Origin: JAVJQS01 sp040218815
Lineage (GTDB): Bacteria > Bacteroidota > Bacteroidia > Flavobacteriales_E > Vicingaceae
DNA length: 64,000 nt
Direction: 5' to 3'
Assembly (NCBI GenBank): GCA_040218815.1
Contig: JAVJQS010000004.1
Span: forward strand, 124,001-188,000
A program made the position numbers and the translations under genes. Below the pieces are notes generated by a model that saw only the letters and a list, made by a program, of their open reading frames with translations, did not search any database and was not told the DNA's origin. Of the stretch, positions 25,107-34,262 are shown one piece after another. Numbering within the stretch: position 1 is the stretch's first letter; each line of letters begins with the position of its first letter.

Positions 25107-26651
25107 CTAGAAAGGGGCGTCTTCTTCCTCATCGAAATCATCGTCCATTCGCGATTTCATAGTGATGCTTCCTCCACTGTCGAACTCATCGGAAACTGGC
25201 AACTCACCAAAGGATTCCTCTTTGCCAAAACTGTGACTATTGAGGTCGCTAAATTTAGCCAATTCAGAAGTAAATTTCAGTTGTACGTCGCCAACGGCGC
25301 CATTTCTGTGTTTGGCAATAATGATGTTTGCAATACCTAAAGTGGAGTTGCCTTCTTCATCTTCTGTTAGTCCGTAATATTCAGGACGATTAATAAACAT
25401 TACCATATCAGCATCCTGTTCAATCGAACCAGATTCTCTTAAGTCGGAAAGTTGTGGTCGACGATCGCCACCTCTCGATTCAACGGCTCTGCTCAGCTGA
25501 GAAAGGGCAATTACTGGGATGTTTAACTCTTTTGCTATACTTTTTAAAGATCTTGAAATGGTACTAATTTCTTGCTCTCTATTTCCACCTTTTGACCCAT
25601 CGCTTCCTGCTGTCATTAACTGAAGGTAATCCACCACCAACAATTGGATATCATGTTGAGACTTTAATCTTCTTGCTTTAGCCCTTAATTCAAAAACTGA
25701 AATACCAGGAGTGTCGTCAATAAAAATGGGCGCCTCTGCAAGGTCTGTTATTTTAGCATGTATCTGCTCAATTTCGTCATTTCTTAAATTACCACTTCTC
25801 AACTTTCCAGAAGATAACTCCGATTCAGAAGAAATTAATCGAGTGACCAATTGTAGGGAAGACATTTCAAGTGAAAAAACAGCTACAGGTTTTTGAAATT
25901 CAACAGCAGCGTTTCTTGCCAATGATAGTGAAAAGGCCGTTTTACCCATTGCAGGCCTAGCCGCTAAAATGACTAAATCAGAAGGTTGCCAGCCACTTGT
26001 CATTCGATCTAAAGCGGTAAAGCCAGATGGAACACCAATCACATTACCTTCATGTCCTTTTGCTTGCTCGATTTGCTTAATAGCTGATCGAATTAAGGTG
26101 GACATGGAATCGTAATTCTTACGAATATTCCCTTCAGTTACACCAAAAAGTCCACTTTCTGCACGATCTAATAGGGTAAAAACATCGGTTGTTTCATCGT
26201 AAGCATCGGTAATAATTTCTGTTGAAATTCGAATCAGTTCTCGCTGAATGTATTTCTGAGCAATAATTCGAGCATGAAATTCGATGTTGGCTGCCGAAGC
26301 AACACGATTGGTTAATTGAGTAATATAGTAGGGTCCACCAACCACTTCTAACTCCCCTTTTGACTTTAAAGCGTTGGTAATTGTTAATATGTCTATAGGT
26401 TCAGACTTCTCGAAAAGCTCTTGAATAACCTTAAAGATCTTTTCATGACTTTCTTTATAAAAACTTCGAGGCTGTAGGATGTCAATTGCAGTGTTTACTG
26501 CTTCCTTCTCTAACATCATGGCTCCCAATACCGCTTCTTCTAAATCTGTTGCTTGTGGTTGAAGTCTACCGTGCTCTAAACTAGATAGTTGGAGTGCATT
26601 ATTGGTGTTTCTTTTTCTAGTTCTGTCGGTTTTTTCTTGTGGGCCATTCAT
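25107..26651 (-). CDS. dnaB: Replicative DNA helicase
   Basis: Hexameric 5'-to-3' helicase of the replication fork. The 514-aa protein has the N-terminal DnaG-interaction domain (about 30-135, LPQ-like QATDLEEAVLGAMML). The RecA-like motor has Walker A RPAMGKTAFSLSLA near 222, then LLVVDYLQLM as Walker B, and DLRESGSIEQDADMVMFI as motif H4. The C-terminus is acidic (DDDFDEEEDAPF). No intein is present. A -7 box ends six bases before the ATG. Confidence 0.98.
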   Translation of the reverse strand: MNGPQEKTDRTRKRNTNNALQLSSLEHGRLQPQATDLEEAVLGAMMLEKEAVNTAIDILQPRSFYKESHEKIFKVIQELFEKSEPIDILTITNALKSKGELEVVGGPYYITQLTNRVASAANIEFHARIIAQKYIQRELIRISTEIITDAYDETTDVFTLLDRAESGLFGVTEGNIRKNYDSMSTLIRSAIKQIEQAKGHEGNVIGVPSGFTALDRMTSGWQPSDLVILAARPAMGKTAFSLSLARNAAVEFQKPVAVFSLEMSSLQLVTRLISSESELSSGKLRSGNLRNDEIEQIHAKITDLAEAPIFIDDTPGISVFELRAKARRLKSQHDIQLLVVDYLQLMTAGSDGSKGGNREQEISTISRSLKSIAKELNIPVIALSQLSRAVESRGGDRRPQLSDLRESGSIEQDADMVMFINRPEYYGLTEDEEGNSTLGIANIIIAKHRNGAVGDVQLKFTSELAKFSDLNSHSFGKEESFGELPVSDEFDSGGSITMKSRMDDDFDEEEDAPF

Positions 26652-26656
26652 GGGGT

Positions 26657-26664
26657 CAAATGTA
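26657..26664 (-). promoter_or_regulatory. -7 element directly before dnaB
   Basis: The minus strand reads TACATTTG, a full TAnnTTTG match, and ends five bases before the dnaB ATG, suggesting a very short or absent leader. Confidence 0.5.
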
Positions 26665-26875
26665 GTATTTTAGAACGCTTTTAATTTGTGAAAAAGTACA
26701 TTAAAACTAATTTAGTTTTCCTGCTTTTAAAAGCTGATTAAACTTCAAAAGAATGAACTTATAAAATTAAGTTAACATTTCATTCACTATGATTTAACAA
26801 GATATGAAGAGTTAATGAACAAGTTTTCAACATGCCTCAAATTTTTTTTCACATTCTTCTGCTTAATTTTAAGAA

Positions 26876-28159
26876 ATGAATTGCTTTAAAATTTTTAGCC
26901 TAATTTTTATTCTATTAAGTATCTTTTCTTGTAAAGAGGAGACAGATGAGAACCCGCCTATTATTAACTTGACAAGTCCAACTGAAAATACTCAGTATTT
27001 CGTTTTAGAAAGTATTCCAATTAGAGCAACGATTACCGACGATGAAAATATAAAGTCAGTTCAAGTAAGCTTAATTCAAGAGCAGAGTGGAAAGAAGGTG
27101 CTTGGTTCACTCTTTTATACTCCTAATACAAGTAATTATCGTTTAGAAGCTACATTTAAACTGTCTGACAGTTTATTGGCTTCAGGGAGTTACTATTTTC
27201 GAATTGAGGCCTTAGATGAAAATAATACGGCGGTTGTTTTCCAATACATCCGAGTAATTGGAATTCCCAAGAAAAAAATTGAGCTTATAGCATTTTGTGG
27301 CTTAAACTCCTCAACGACTGTTTATGCTGATAAAAATGATTTTAATTTTCAGCAAAAAACAGTCTTTAATGCACCATATTTTAGCTCTACAATCAATAAT
27401 TACGACCAACAATTATGGTTTTTACCAGCTGACAATTCCTCCATGTTAGCTTTTCATTTAAATGAAAATGCGATCCAATTTAATCAGTCGGTGATGAGCG
27501 GATTTAATTCGGCTTTTACCGATTTGGTGTCTTACAACAGATCAGTATTAGTAAGCACTAAAGAAGGTGAAATACTTGGTTATTCTGAAAATTATGCGAA
27601 GAACTATAATTATCAAACACTTGGAGATCGAACAATAAATAAACTTGCCGCAAATAAAAACTATGTTATAGCTGACGAAGCAGATTTGAACGGTGATAAT
27701 CGAATGGCAAATATTTTATTTGAGAGCACAGGAGCCGTAAAAAGTCGAATTTCAATTAATTATTCCTGTGTTGATATTTATTTTTTGGAAGAAGAACAAG
27801 TCATACTTTTTCAGAATGATGAACAAGGTGGAAGAATAAGTGAACTAAACATTCAAGCTAACGCAAGAAGAACTGTAAAGACTTTTGCAGATAGCATAGT
27901 GGCTGTGGAGCAAGTAAAATCTGATGAATATTTGTTGAGCACTGCAACTAAAGTATTGAAGTATAATTATTCTAATGGAAACCTTATCGATTACCTATTC
28001 ACACCTTATGCTTTAGTTCGTTATGATGATTTCGACAATCAACTTTATGTAGCAGCAGGGAATGAGCTTAAACGATACAATTATCCATTTAATTCGCCAA
28101 TAGAAAGTACCACACTGCCAGAAGAAATAAAAGGCCTAGAGGTTCGGTTTAATCGCTGA
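26876..28159 (+). CDS. Hypothetical lipoprotein with Ig-like N-domain, 427 aa
   Basis: I do not recognise the family. A signal peptide ends in lipobox SIFSC (Cys19), followed by KEETDENPPI. Residues about 25-125 resemble a bacterial Ig-like/cadherin-like domain (ITDDENIKSVQVSL). The remaining 300 residues contain repeated short beta motifs with aromatic and Asn residues (for example NYDQQLWFLPADNSSMLAFH), compatible with a beta-propeller, which is inference. It converges on accA with five bases between the stops. Surface or periplasmic location is likely from the lipobox. Confidence 0.75.
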   Translation: MNCFKIFSLIFILLSIFSCKEETDENPPIINLTSPTENTQYFVLESIPIRATITDDENIKSVQVSLIQEQSGKKVLGSLFYTPNTSNYRLEATFKLSDSLLASGSYYFRIEALDENNTAVVFQYIRVIGIPKKKIELIAFCGLNSSTTVYADKNDFNFQQKTVFNAPYFSSTINNYDQQLWFLPADNSSMLAFHLNENAIQFNQSVMSGFNSAFTDLVSYNRSVLVSTKEGEILGYSENYAKNYNYQTLGDRTINKLAANKNYVIADEADLNGDNRMANILFESTGAVKSRISINYSCVDIYFLEEEQVILFQNDEQGGRISELNIQANARRTVKTFADSIVAVEQVKSDEYLLSTATKVLKYNYSNGNLIDYLFTPYALVRYDDFDNQLYVAAGNELKRYNYPFNSPIESTTLPEEIKGLEVRFNR

Positions 28160-28164
28160 TCGAA

Positions 28165-29130
28165 TTATTTTTTACCTTCATCAACAACACCCATGTTGGA
28201 AAACTTCTTGATTCTTCCAGCAACACGTTTTTCAGGTTCTAGCTCAACTAATTTCTCAAGTTGTTTCAATACTTCTTTTTTAATAATAGAGTAGGCCTCA
28301 CCTGGGTTAGCATGTGCTCCGCCAACTGGTTCTTTTATAATGCCATCTATTAATTTATTCTCCAACATCTGTGGTGCTGTTAATTTTAATGCTTCCGCAG
28401 CTTGTTCTTTAAAATCCCAGCTTCTCCATAAAATAGAAGAGCAGCTTTCTGGAGAAATTACTGAATACCAGGTGTTTTCCATCATTAAGACCTTATCACC
28501 AATGCCAATTCCTAAAGCCCCACCTGATGCTCCTTCACCAATAATGATGCATACAATAGGTACTTTTAAGGTGGTCATCTCCATTAAGTTTCGCGCAATA
28601 GCTTCTCCTTGACCTCTTTCTTCTGCTTCTAGTCCGGGGAAGGCGCCAGGTGTATCGATAAAAGAAACTACGGGGATATTAAACTTTTCGGCAAGTTTCA
28701 TTAATCGTAAGGCTTTTCGATAACCTTCAGGATTTGCCATTCCAAAGTTGCGGTATTGTCGCATTTTGGTATTAATGCCTTTTTGTTGGCCAATAAACAT
28801 GATTGACTGACCATCTACAGTTCCGATTCCACCAACCATGGCTTTATCATCTTTCACATTTCTATCGCCATGCAGTTCAATAAAATCCCCTCCTGTGATA
28901 GCATCTATATAACTTAATGTGTATGGACGATCAGGATGCCGACTGACCTGTACCTTTTGCCAAGAGTTTAAGTTTTCGTAAATTTTTATTCGTGTTTCCT
29001 TGAGCTTCTTTTCAAGGGCTTTGGTGGTTTTTGAAACATCAACTTTACTTTTCTCCTCTAGCGCTTTAGCTTCTTCAAGTTGTTCTATAATTTCTTTAAT
29101 CGGCTCTTCAAACTCCAAATAATGCGACAT
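28165..29130 (-). CDS. accA: Acetyl-CoA carboxylase carboxyltransferase subunit alpha
   Basis: Partner of AccD in malonyl-CoA formation; binds carboxybiotin. The 321-aa protein starts with a coiled-coil helix (residues 1-55, LEFEEPIKEIIEQLEEAK). The crotonase-like domain includes HRD-type ELHGDRNVKDDKAMVGGIG, then SFIDTPGAFPGLEAEERGQ and IGEGASGGALGIGIGDKVL. It has its own promoter with both -33 and -7 elements at 29153-29182. It is distant from accD, as is usual in Bacteroidota. Confidence 0.98.
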   Translation of the reverse strand: MSHYLEFEEPIKEIIEQLEEAKALEEKSKVDVSKTTKALEKKLKETRIKIYENLNSWQKVQVSRHPDRPYTLSYIDAITGGDFIELHGDRNVKDDKAMVGGIGTVDGQSIMFIGQQKGINTKMRQYRNFGMANPEGYRKALRLMKLAEKFNIPVVSFIDTPGAFPGLEAEERGQGEAIARNLMEMTTLKVPIVCIIIGEGASGGALGIGIGDKVLMMENTWYSVISPESCSSILWRSWDFKEQAAEALKLTAPQMLENKLIDGIIKEPVGGAHANPGEAYSIIKKEVLKQLEKLVELEPEKRVAGRIKKFSNMGVVDEGKK

Positions 29131-29152
29131 ATATCTTCTTTAAAATAAAGCT

Positions 29153-29182
29153 CAAAAGTACAAAATTTGACTTCATCACAAA
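29153..29182 (-). promoter_or_regulatory. accA promoter (-33 TTTG, -7 TACTTTTG)
   Basis: On the minus strand, TTTG (29182-29179) and TACTTTTG (29160-29153) are separated by 18 bases, a good match to the Bacteroidota primary-sigma promoter. The -7 box lies 22 bases before the ATG. Confidence 0.65.
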
Positions 29183-29207
29183 ATTGAATTAAGTCTTGGA
29201 TTAACGG

Positions 29208-29215
29208 TATTTTTG
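29208..29215 (+). promoter_or_regulatory. -7 promoter element of ispE
   Basis: TATTTTTG matches TAnnTTTG, 47 bases upstream of the ispE ATG and divergent from the accA promoter. Confidence 0.5.
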
Positions 29216-29262
29216 TCGGGCTAGTAAACAGTTATTAATCCTATCAGATGTTTAGCTAAACA

Positions 29263-30078
29263 ATGAATATTCAGTCAAATGCAAAAATAAACTTGGGCCT
29301 TTCGGTGATTAGAAAGCGAGATGACGGCTTTCATGAAATCGAAAGTCTGTTTTTGCCAATCCCTTGGTATGATCATATTGAACTTCATCGGTCTGAAAAA
29401 CTGCAATTCACTTCCGAGGGAATTTCCATCGATGGAAATATGGAAAGCAATTTATGTGTAAAAGCTTACCATTTACTTCAAAAGCGATTTGATCTTCCTC
29501 CAGTTCATATTCATTTGAAAAAACAAATACCAATAGGAGCAGGGCTTGGTGGCGGTTCATCAAATGCTGCATTTGTATTGAAAGGATTAGTTGAGCTATT
29601 TAATTTGCAAATCAGTCTTGGTGAGCTGGAGATTTTAGCTGATCAATTGGGCAGTGACTGTTCTTTTTTTATTCAAAATAAGCCCGCTTTAGTTACAGGT
29701 AAAGGAGAAAAATTGGATAACACAATTGATTTTAATTTATCTACACATTGTTTGGTGGTATATCCAAAGCTTCACATTAGTACACAAGAAGCATATTCGC
29801 TAGTGAAACCAAGTGAAAAAAAACAAGAAGTAAAAGAATTGATTAATGAACCGTTGATCAATTGGCAAACAAAGATTATCAATGATTTTGAGGCACCTAT
29901 TGTTCAAGCTTATCCTTCCTTAAAAGAAATAAGGAATCTTTTAAAGGAAATGGGGGCCATATTTGTCTCCATGAGCGGCAGTGGCTCAAGCTTTTTTGCT
30001 TTTTTTGAAAAAAAGCCAGAAGTGAATTTAGAGGAATCAAAAGTTGATTGGAGGTTGTTTGAGTTGCACTACGATTAA
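29263..30078 (+). CDS. ispE: 4-diphosphocytidyl-2-C-methyl-D-erythritol kinase
   Basis: GHMP kinase of the non-mevalonate isoprenoid pathway; phosphorylates CDP-methylerythritol. The 271-aa protein has the N-terminal AKINLGLSV motif with the catalytic Lys. The ATP-binding glycine loop PIGAGLGGGSSNAAF is near residue 92. The catalytic Asp motif LGSDCSFFI follows, and the C-terminal motif is SMSGSGSSFFAFF. It is monocistronic with its own promoter element. It implies an MEP route to the menaquinone side chain and carrier lipids. Confidence 0.97.
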   Translation: MNIQSNAKINLGLSVIRKRDDGFHEIESLFLPIPWYDHIELHRSEKLQFTSEGISIDGNMESNLCVKAYHLLQKRFDLPPVHIHLKKQIPIGAGLGGGSSNAAFVLKGLVELFNLQISLGELEILADQLGSDCSFFIQNKPALVTGKGEKLDNTIDFNLSTHCLVVYPKLHISTQEAYSLVKPSEKKQEVKELINEPLINWQTKIINDFEAPIVQAYPSLKEIRNLLKEMGAIFVSMSGSGSSFFAFFEKKPEVNLEESKVDWRLFELHYD

Positions 30079-30152
30079 AATACTACTGATTAATTCTTTA
30101 AGCAATTAAATTTCATTCGATTGCTTAGCTTCGCAAAAACAAAATCAATTTC

Positions 30153-32303
30153 ATGAAAAAGTTATTCATTACCCTATTAGTTGCACTAATCACTAATTCT
30201 GCCATTCAAGCTAAAGAAGGCATGTGGCTTCCTCTGTTGCTAAAGAGTTTAAATGAAGCTGACATGCAGCGAATGGGATTAAAGTTGAGCGCTGAAGATA
30301 TCTATAGTGTAAATCAATCTAGCTTGAAAGATGCTGTGGTTTCTTTTGGTGGGTTTTGCACTGGTGAAATTATTTCCGATCAGGGACTTATTCTTACAAA
30401 TCATCATTGTGGTTACGGTAAGATTCAATCGCACAGTTCGGTAGAAAATGATTACTTAACCAATGGATTTTGGGCCATGAATCACTCTGAAGAATTGAAA
30501 AACCCTGGATTAACAGCAACTTTTATAGTCCGCATGGAAGATGTAACAAATGCCGTTTTAGAAGGTATTAGCAGTGACTTAACAAACAAGGAGCGGGATG
30601 ACATTCTTTCAAAACGAATTGACTCTATTACCGAAATAGCCACTACAGACACACATTATGAAGCATATATTCGTCCATTTTTTTATGGGAATGAGTACTA
30701 TATGTTTGTAACTGAAACTTTTAAGGATGTCCGCATGGTGGGTGCACCTCCTTCTTCAATCGGAAAGTTTGGTGGAGACACTGATAATTGGATGTGGCCA
30801 CGACATACAGGTGATTTTTCATTATTTAGAATATATGCTGATTCTAATAACATGCCTGCTGAATACAATGAAAATAATGTGCCTTACAAGCCAAAACATT
30901 ATTTTCCCATTTCATTGGATGGTTATAAACAAGGTGATTTTACGATGGTTTATGGTTTTCCAGGAAGAACACAAGAGTATTTAACTTCTTATGCCATCAA
31001 ACAAATTAAGGAAGTAATTAATCCTGCACAAATTGACATTCGTGATAAAGCATTAGAAGTATTGCAAAAACATATGAAAGCTAGTGATGAAGTTCGGATA
31101 AAATACGCTTCAAAATATGCAAGCATTAGTAATTACTGGAAAAAGTGGATTGGAGAGAACCGAGGATTGCAGAAGACCGATGCCATTGAAATGAAACTAC
31201 AGTTGGAAGAAGCATTTATAAATGCTACTAAAGATGAAGATGAATTTGATGAATTATTAAATGCATTTAAAGTTTGTTATGACTCAATTGAAAAATATTC
31301 TCTGGCAAGAAGTTATTTCGTTGAGATACCGTATCGAAAAATTGAGATTATTGGATTGGCAAATAGTTTTAAATCCATTTTGGAAAAGGTTGAAAAGGAA
31401 GAAGAAATTGAACCTGCTAGTCTGGATAGATTGAAAGATAGGGTAGAAGCTCATTTTAAAGACTATGACCTAGCCACTGATAAGGAGCTAGCGCAAGTGT
31501 TATTGAGGAAGTATAAAAATGAGATGCCTTCGAAATTTACACCACAATTTTTAAGCACTGCAGACCTGAGTAAAGAAATCAATTCAATGTACGAAAAATC
31601 GATTTTTACTAATAAAGCAACTTTGATAAAATACATTGATGATTTCAATCCAAGTAAATTTAAAAAGTTAGCTAGGGATCCTGCTTATGATTTAATGACC
31701 CAATTTTGGAGTATCTATTTTGATGAAGTTAGACCTGATTACAATCGTCTTTCTAATGAGATAGATTCCTTGAGTAAAATTTATATTGCAGGACTGCGCA
31801 TTTATGTTCCCGATAAGTATTATCCTGATGCAAACTCAACCTTGCGTTTAGCATATGGTAAAGTTGAAGATTTTGAGCCTGCTGATGCCGTAGAATATGC
31901 TTACTATACTGATGCACAAGGCATTATTGAAAAGTACGATCCTGATAGCGACGATTTTGACTTGCCTGGTGATTTAGTAGAATTAATTGAAGCGAAGAAC
32001 TACGGCCCATATGCTAGAGAAGATGGTCAATTGCCTGTATGTTTTATTGCCTCCAATCATACAACAGGAGGGAATTCTGGAAGCCCTGTAATTAATGCTA
32101 GGGGAGAGTTGATTGGTTTAAATTTTGACCGTAATTGGGAAGGCACTATGAGTGATATTAATTATGACATTAGCCAATGCAGAAACATTGCAGTTGATAT
32201 CAGATATGTATTATTTGTAGTTGACAAATTTGCGAATGCCTCTCATTTAGTTGAAGAAATGAAACTGGTTCAAACTGATAAGGTAAGTGAAGATGAAAAC
32301 TAA
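30153..32303 (+). CDS. S46-family dipeptidyl-peptidase, DPP11-like (Asp/Glu-specific)
   Basis: Periplasmic serine exopeptidase that releases dipeptides from oligopeptides, used by Bacteroidota in peptide catabolism. The 716-aa protein has a signal peptide (1-20). The trypsin-like catalytic triad is visible: His85 in TNHHCGYG, Asp in GGDTDNWMWPRHTGDFS, and Ser642 in GGNSGSP. Arg660, 18 residues after the Ser in NFDRNWEG, matches the Arg that gives DPP11 its Asp/Glu specificity; DPP7 has Gly there. The specificity call rests on that one residue. Its last 11 bases overlap the start of amn. Confidence 0.92.
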   Translation: MKKLFITLLVALITNSAIQAKEGMWLPLLLKSLNEADMQRMGLKLSAEDIYSVNQSSLKDAVVSFGGFCTGEIISDQGLILTNHHCGYGKIQSHSSVENDYLTNGFWAMNHSEELKNPGLTATFIVRMEDVTNAVLEGISSDLTNKERDDILSKRIDSITEIATTDTHYEAYIRPFFYGNEYYMFVTETFKDVRMVGAPPSSIGKFGGDTDNWMWPRHTGDFSLFRIYADSNNMPAEYNENNVPYKPKHYFPISLDGYKQGDFTMVYGFPGRTQEYLTSYAIKQIKEVINPAQIDIRDKALEVLQKHMKASDEVRIKYASKYASISNYWKKWIGENRGLQKTDAIEMKLQLEEAFINATKDEDEFDELLNAFKVCYDSIEKYSLARSYFVEIPYRKIEIIGLANSFKSILEKVEKEEEIEPASLDRLKDRVEAHFKDYDLATDKELAQVLLRKYKNEMPSKFTPQFLSTADLSKEINSMYEKSIFTNKATLIKYIDDFNPSKFKKLARDPAYDLMTQFWSIYFDEVRPDYNRLSNEIDSLSKIYIAGLRIYVPDKYYPDANSTLRLAYGKVEDFEPADAVEYAYYTDAQGIIEKYDPDSDDFDLPGDLVELIEAKNYGPYAREDGQLPVCFIASNHTTGGNSGSPVINARGELIGLNFDRNWEGTMSDINYDISQCRNIAVDIRYVLFVVDKFANASHLVEEMKLVQTDKVSEDEN

Positions 32304-33075
32304 AAAGGAAATCGTTGAAAATTGGTTACCCAGATACACAGGAGTCGCTTTAGAGGATTTTGGTGAATATATATTGCTTACTAATTTTTCCAATTATATT
32401 GACATGTTTGCTCAAGAGTTTGATGTTGAAGTTTATGGCAGAAATCACCCAATGCAGATGGCTACTGCTAATGGAATAAGCATTATTAACTTTGGAATGG
32501 GAAGTGCTATGGCAGCAACTGTTATGGATTTACTATCTGCTGTAAGCCCTAAAGCCGTTTTATTTCTAGGTAAGTGTGGTGGCTTGAAGAAGAAAACTCA
32601 AATTGGTGATGTGATACTTCCTATCGCTGCCATACGTGGCGAAGGAACTAGTGATGATTATTTACCACCAGAAGTTCCAGCCTTACCATCTTTTCGTTTA
32701 CAACGAGCAGTTTCATCTATCATAAAAAAGCACCAGCTAGACTATTGGACGGGTACTGTTTACACCACGAATCGAAGGGTTTGGGAGCACGATGAAAATT
32801 TTAAGAGTTATTTAAGGCAAATTAGAGCAATGGCTGTAGATATGGAGACGGCTACACTGTTTTCTGTTGGATTTGTTAATGAAATTCCTCATGGTGCGTT
32901 GTTACTAGTTTCTGATAATCCTATGATTCCAGAAGGAGTTAAAACGGCAGAAAGCGATAAGTCTGTAAGTAAGCACTTTGTAAATCAGCATTTACAGATT
33001 GGAATCGACTCTTTATTAGAGCTAAAGGAGTCAGGTGAGTCCGTGAAGCATTTACGTTATGAAAGTTTTGATTAG
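32293..33075 (+). CDS. amn: AMP nucleosidase (short Bacteroidota form)
   Basis: Hydrolyses AMP to adenine and ribose-5-phosphate. The ATG at 32293 gives 260 aa (MKTKKEIVENWLPRYTG), the short form lacking the N-terminal regulatory domain of E. coli Amn. The nucleoside-phosphorylase fold is shown by INFGMGSAMAATVMDLL, then LFLGKCGGLKKKTQIGDV and AVDMETATLFSVGF, the base-binding Met-Glu motif. It overlaps the S46 peptidase gene by 11 bases and is therefore co-transcribed. A strong bidirectional terminator follows. The pairing with peptide breakdown suggests a nutrient-salvage operon (inference). Confidence 0.93.
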   Translation: MKTKKEIVENWLPRYTGVALEDFGEYILLTNFSNYIDMFAQEFDVEVYGRNHPMQMATANGISIINFGMGSAMAATVMDLLSAVSPKAVLFLGKCGGLKKKTQIGDVILPIAAIRGEGTSDDYLPPEVPALPSFRLQRAVSSIIKKHQLDYWTGTVYTTNRRVWEHDENFKSYLRQIRAMAVDMETATLFSVGFVNEIPHGALLLVSDNPMIPEGVKTAESDKSVSKHFVNQHLQIGIDSLLELKESGESVKHLRYESFD

Positions 33076-33080
33076 CTCAT

Positions 33081-33113
33081 AAAAAAACCCTTCGAATTTT
33101 CGAAAGGTTTTTT
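33081..33113. terminator. Bidirectional terminator between amn and siaC
   Basis: A long inverted repeat (AAAAAAACCCTTCGAA with TTCGAAAGGTTTTTTT) gives a GC core flanked by A-run and T-run on opposite sides, so it can stop transcripts from both directions. Confidence 0.85.
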
Positions 33114-33131
33114 ATCTGAAGTATATATTAC

Positions 33132-33512
33132 TTATTCTTCTATTTCGACCATTTTAAAAGGAATGTTTATAATGGCCTGATAATCTTCACCAGCTTCTAA
33201 CATGTCTTCATCATCCTCTTCATAATGCCAATTGATAATTACACCACTTTTCTCAGCATTAATTTTCTCTAGTTTCTTAAAAACATCCAAAATACACTTA
33301 GAAGAACTTGTGTTAAAGTATTCCAACACAATATCTACGCTTGTGGTTTCTTTTGGTGTTCCTGCATAGGCTTCAAGAGAATCTACCAAAGGTTTGTAAA
33401 ACTCTATTGAGTTTTCAGGAATTGATCTTCCCTGGATTAAAAGTTTTCCATCTTGAGGTTGAAACTTTATTGTTGGTGTCTTAGGGGTTCCTTCTATAAC
33501 TAAATTTTCCAT
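33132..33512 (-). CDS. siaC: SiaC-family regulatory phosphoprotein (DUF1987)
   Basis: A 126-aa protein of the SiaC/DUF1987 family. In Pseudomonas, SiaC is phosphorylated on a Thr by SiaB and, when unphosphorylated, activates the diguanylate cyclase SiaD. The segment VLEYFNTSSSKCILDVF carries Thr68, the position I recall as the SiaC phosphosite. The N-terminus has the family's IEGTPKTPTI strand and the C-terminus is acidic (EEDDEDMLEAGED). It begins 17 bp after the siaB stop in one unit. No GGDEF gene lies nearby, so the target in this organism is unknown. Confidence 0.85.
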   Translation of the reverse strand: MENLVIEGTPKTPTIKFQPQDGKLLIQGRSIPENSIEFYKPLVDSLEAYAGTPKETTSVDIVLEYFNTSSSKCILDVFKKLEKINAEKSGVIINWHYEEDDEDMLEAGEDYQAIINIPFKMVEIEE

Positions 33513-33529
33513 CTTGCTCTCGTTCTTAA

Positions 33530-34075
33530 CTATTGAGGTATATTAATATTTAAACTGTAAAAAGAATATTCATCATCTACTTTTTGAAAGTCAAATCCCA
33601 ATTTCTGACCTGATTTTCGGGCGATATCAATCATTCCTAATCCTCCACCGCCTTTATCAGACATCATTCCATTGTTCAATACTTCTTTATAATAGGATTT
33701 TAACTCATCTTGATCCAATGAATTTATTTTCTCAAGACGGGCTTTCAGACGATCTGCATTTTCATTCTTTATATAATTTCCAGTAAATACAGAGTAGGCA
33801 TCATCTGATTTTCCGATCATAAAGATAACTGTATTGTGCCCGCTTGGAACAGTTTCAGGTTGACGGTCCAAGTGATGATAAAGATTTTGAAGCGCTTCAA
33901 CCATTATGTTGTAAACCTTTCTCTTTATTTTACTTGGCTCGTTCAATTTGTCCATTTTCGATTCCATAATTTGAAGCACAGAAGTAAGCAAGTCTGATGT
34001 GACGTTGCCTTTAAAAGACAACATTATGTCGTCCCTCTCCATCTTATTATAGAAATCGTAAATATTCATTTCCAT
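33530..34075 (-). CDS. siaB: SiaB-family protein kinase (DUF6272)
   Basis: A 181-aa GHKL-type ATPase domain acting as a Ser/Thr kinase on SiaC. The N-box is KVYNIMVEALQNLYHHL near residue 58, where the Asn-containing helix binds Mg-ATP. The Gly-rich lid is GGGGLGMIDIARKSG near residue 143. No sensor or phosphatase domain is attached. A second ATG at 34069 is possible. It is directly upstream of siaC (17 bp), which fixes the assignment as a kinase-substrate pair. The SiaA PP2C phosphatase and SiaD cyclase are absent from the window. Confidence 0.85.
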   Translation of the reverse strand: MEMNIYDFYNKMERDDIMLSFKGNVTSDLLTSVLQIMESKMDKLNEPSKIKRKVYNIMVEALQNLYHHLDRQPETVPSGHNTVIFMIGKSDDAYSVFTGNYIKNENADRLKARLEKINSLDQDELKSYYKEVLNNGMMSDKGGGGLGMIDIARKSGQKLGFDFQKVDDEYSFYSLNINIPQ

Positions 34076-34238
34076 TTCACTGTCTCTGTCTCAAGAAGCT
34101 TACAAATTTGTCAATTTCTTAAATGCAAACATCCAAGCTACGAAATAAGATAAAATACTTTGATAAAACAATATTTTGTAGAAAATAATCTCAAGTATTT
34201 TAAGCTTTTTATTTTAAAGTCAGTTTTTTACGAATGAT

Positions 34239-34246
34239 TAACTTTG
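34239..34246 (+). promoter_or_regulatory. -7 promoter element of the methyltransferase-ZIP pair
   Basis: TAACTTTG matches TAnnTTTG, 16 bases before the ATG at 34263. Confidence 0.55.
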
Positions 34247-34262
34247 CCAGCTTTGAAAAATA

